64,000 nt of DNA from Bacteroidales bacterium UBA5507 (GTDB lineage Bacteria > Bacteroidota > Bacteroidia > Bacteroidales > Lentimicrobiaceae): NCBI GenBank assembly GCA_002426195.1, contig DIOT01000005.1:1-64000 (forward strand), given 5' to 3'. The notes below the pieces were generated by a model. It saw nothing but the letters and a program-made list of their open reading frames with translations. It ran no database searches and was not told the origin of the DNA. The number at the start of each line of letters is the position of its first letter. Within the stretch, counting starts at the first letter, position 1. Position numbers and translations under genes: made by a program. Positions 62,982 to 64,000 of this stretch are shown here, piece after piece.

Positions 62982-64000
62982 TTAGTATTCCTCAACTTTT
63001 GAGGCCTGAAGTCTTTCGAACTCTTCTTTGGACCCAACAATAAGATCATCATATTCACGAAGCCCAGTCCCTGCAGGAATTAAATGCCCTACGATCACAT
63101 TCTCTTTCAAGCCTAATAAATCGTCAGATTTAGCATTAATTGCCGCAACAGTAAGAACTTTTGTCGTTTCCTGGAATGAAGCAGCCGAGATAAAGCTCTT
63201 TGTCTGTAATGACGCTCTAGTAATACCCTGCAGTATTTGCTTTGCTGTTGCAGGTTGTGCTTCACGAGCTTCAACCAGCTTTTGATCGCGTCTCTTGAGC
63301 ATTGAGTTTTCATCTCTGAGTTTTCTGGCAGTTATAATTTGTCCAGGTTTTACATTACTCGAATCTCCTGGATCAACAACTACCTTTTTACCATAGATAC
63401 CATCATTTTCTTCATGGAAATCGATCTTATTAACCAATTCACCTTCAAGGAATTTGGTATCTCCCGGATCAGCGACTTCAACTTTACGCATCATTTGGCG
63501 AACAATCACTTCATAATGCTTATCGTTGATTTTAACACCCTGAAGACGATATACCTCCTGGATTTCATTCACTATATATTCCTGGACTTTCATAGGTCCT
63601 TTAATTGCAAGGATATCACTAGGAGTCATTGCACCTTCAGATAGTGGAGTACCAGCCTTGATATAGTCGTTTTCCTGTGCTAATATCTGTTTTGAAGTTG
63701 GAATAAGATAACTCTTTTCTTCACCAGTTTTTGAACGGATTATTACTTCACGGTTGCCTCTCTTTAATTTTTTACCAAAGGATACAACACCGTCAATTTC
63801 AGCAACAATCGCAGGATCGGATGGGTTACGAGCCTCAAATAACTCAGTTACACGAGGCAGACCACCAGTGATGTCACCTGATTTACCTATTGCTCTAGGA
63901 ATTTTCACGATAATCTCACCAGCCTTAATTTTCTTGCCCTCTTCGATAACGATATGAGCACCTACCGGAATATCATAAACTCTTAAGTCTGAATTATCAG
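62982..64000 (-). CDS. rpoC: RNA polymerase beta' subunit, C-terminal part only (5' end beyond window)
   Basis: This is the C-terminal part (about 339 codons) of the RNA polymerase beta' subunit. The frame is open to the window edge. Recognisable segments are '[22 protein letters not shown]', '[22 protein letters not shown]', '[17 protein letters not shown]' and '[20 protein letters not shown]', the near-C-terminal conserved block of beta'. The extra about 60 residues between '[12 protein letters not shown]' and '[14 protein letters not shown]' are typical of Bacteroidota. The end 'QASKVEEY' is a normal short tail. A strong terminator follows. Confidence 0.98.
   Translation of the reverse strand, partial: DNSDLRVYDIPVGAHIVIEEGKKIKAGEIIVKIPRAIGKSGDITGGLPRVTELFEARNPSDPAIVAEIDGVVSFGKKLKRGNREVIIRSKTGEEKSYLIPTSKQILAQENDYIKAGTPLSEGAMTPSDILAIKGPMKVQEYIVNEIQEVYRLQGVKINDKHYEVIVRQMMRKVEVADPGDTKFLEGELVNKIDFHEENDGIYGKKVVVDPGDSSNVKPGQIITARKLRDENSMLKRRDQKLVEAREAQPATAKQILQGITRASLQTKSFISAASFQETTKVLTVAAINAKSDDLLGLKENVIVGHLIPAGTGLREYDDLIVGSKEEFERLQASKVEEY

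Overview
The window is a stretch of chromosome from a member of the Bacteroidota, most likely a Bacteroidales-type organism. The evidence is AT-rich DNA, near absence of Shine-Dalgarno sequences, many copies of the Bacteroidota promoter element TAnnTTTG just upstream of genes, an Oar/SusC-like TonB-dependent receptor with a carboxypeptidase-regulatory N-terminus, a SusA-like GH13 enzyme, a DUF4249-like lipoprotein and a PorN/GldN-like lipoprotein. Both ends cut through genes: dnaK at the left edge (its last few codons are missing) and rpoC at the right edge (only the C-terminal part is present). I see no rRNA, tRNA, CRISPR array, prophage, complete insertion sequence or recognisable defence island.

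Layout. 1-3460: dnaK, a DUF4249-like lipoprotein and a small proline-rich ORF, all on the minus strand. 3670-8040: panB, an RluA-type pseudouridine synthase and a large secreted metalloprotease/beta-propeller/barrel-like protein, apparently one operon. 8040-11940: a minus-strand operon hpt - fused double adenylate kinase - obgE - PAP2 phosphatase - flavin-binding PNPOx protein. It is divergent from purE (12067). 12600-15200: O-methyltransferase, M16 peptidase and PorN-like lipoprotein. 15270-18900: TMTC-like membrane glycosyltransferase with TPRs, then an aspartate ammonia-lyase carrying an N-terminal cyclic-nucleotide-binding domain. 18950-25790: purC, a TreS-like GH13, a PDZ aspartic protease, a SusA-like GH13 and a GH25 lysozyme. 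25860-26015: a long imperfect palindrome built from 11-nt G-rich/C-rich units.

26095-39125 holds a hypothetical protein, a MalY/PatB aminotransferase, a two-receiver PEP/pyruvate-binding protein, a SirB1-like protein, a uridine phosphorylase, tandem UspA, CinA, a solitary molybdopterin oxidoreductase, threonine aldolase, an orphan transposase-type zinc ribbon and a pair of thioredoxins (one lipoprotein, one cytoplasmic). 39220-44443 holds a membrane glycosyltransferase, WbqC, a PgpH-type 7TM-HD phosphodiesterase and an NlpC/P60 endopeptidase. 44576-47881 is the TonB receptor as a single-gene unit with its own promoter and terminator. 47984-51254 is an SDR - LpxR - CapA operon. 51306-64000 runs mostly on the minus strand: AsmA, aroC, a DUF349 protein, a patatin/barrel protein, a Cys/Met-metabolism PLP enzyme, a DUF5698/DUF2179 membrane protein, DUF3467 and rpoC.

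The window is mainly housekeeping and cell-envelope biology. The most unusual content is a set of unexpected domain fusions (double adenylate kinase with a degenerate second half, cNMP-domain aspartase, receiver-receiver-PEP-binding protein), the 25.9-kb palindrome, and several tail-to-tail gene pairs whose stop codons overlap. I found no clear candidate for a wholly new multi-gene system.
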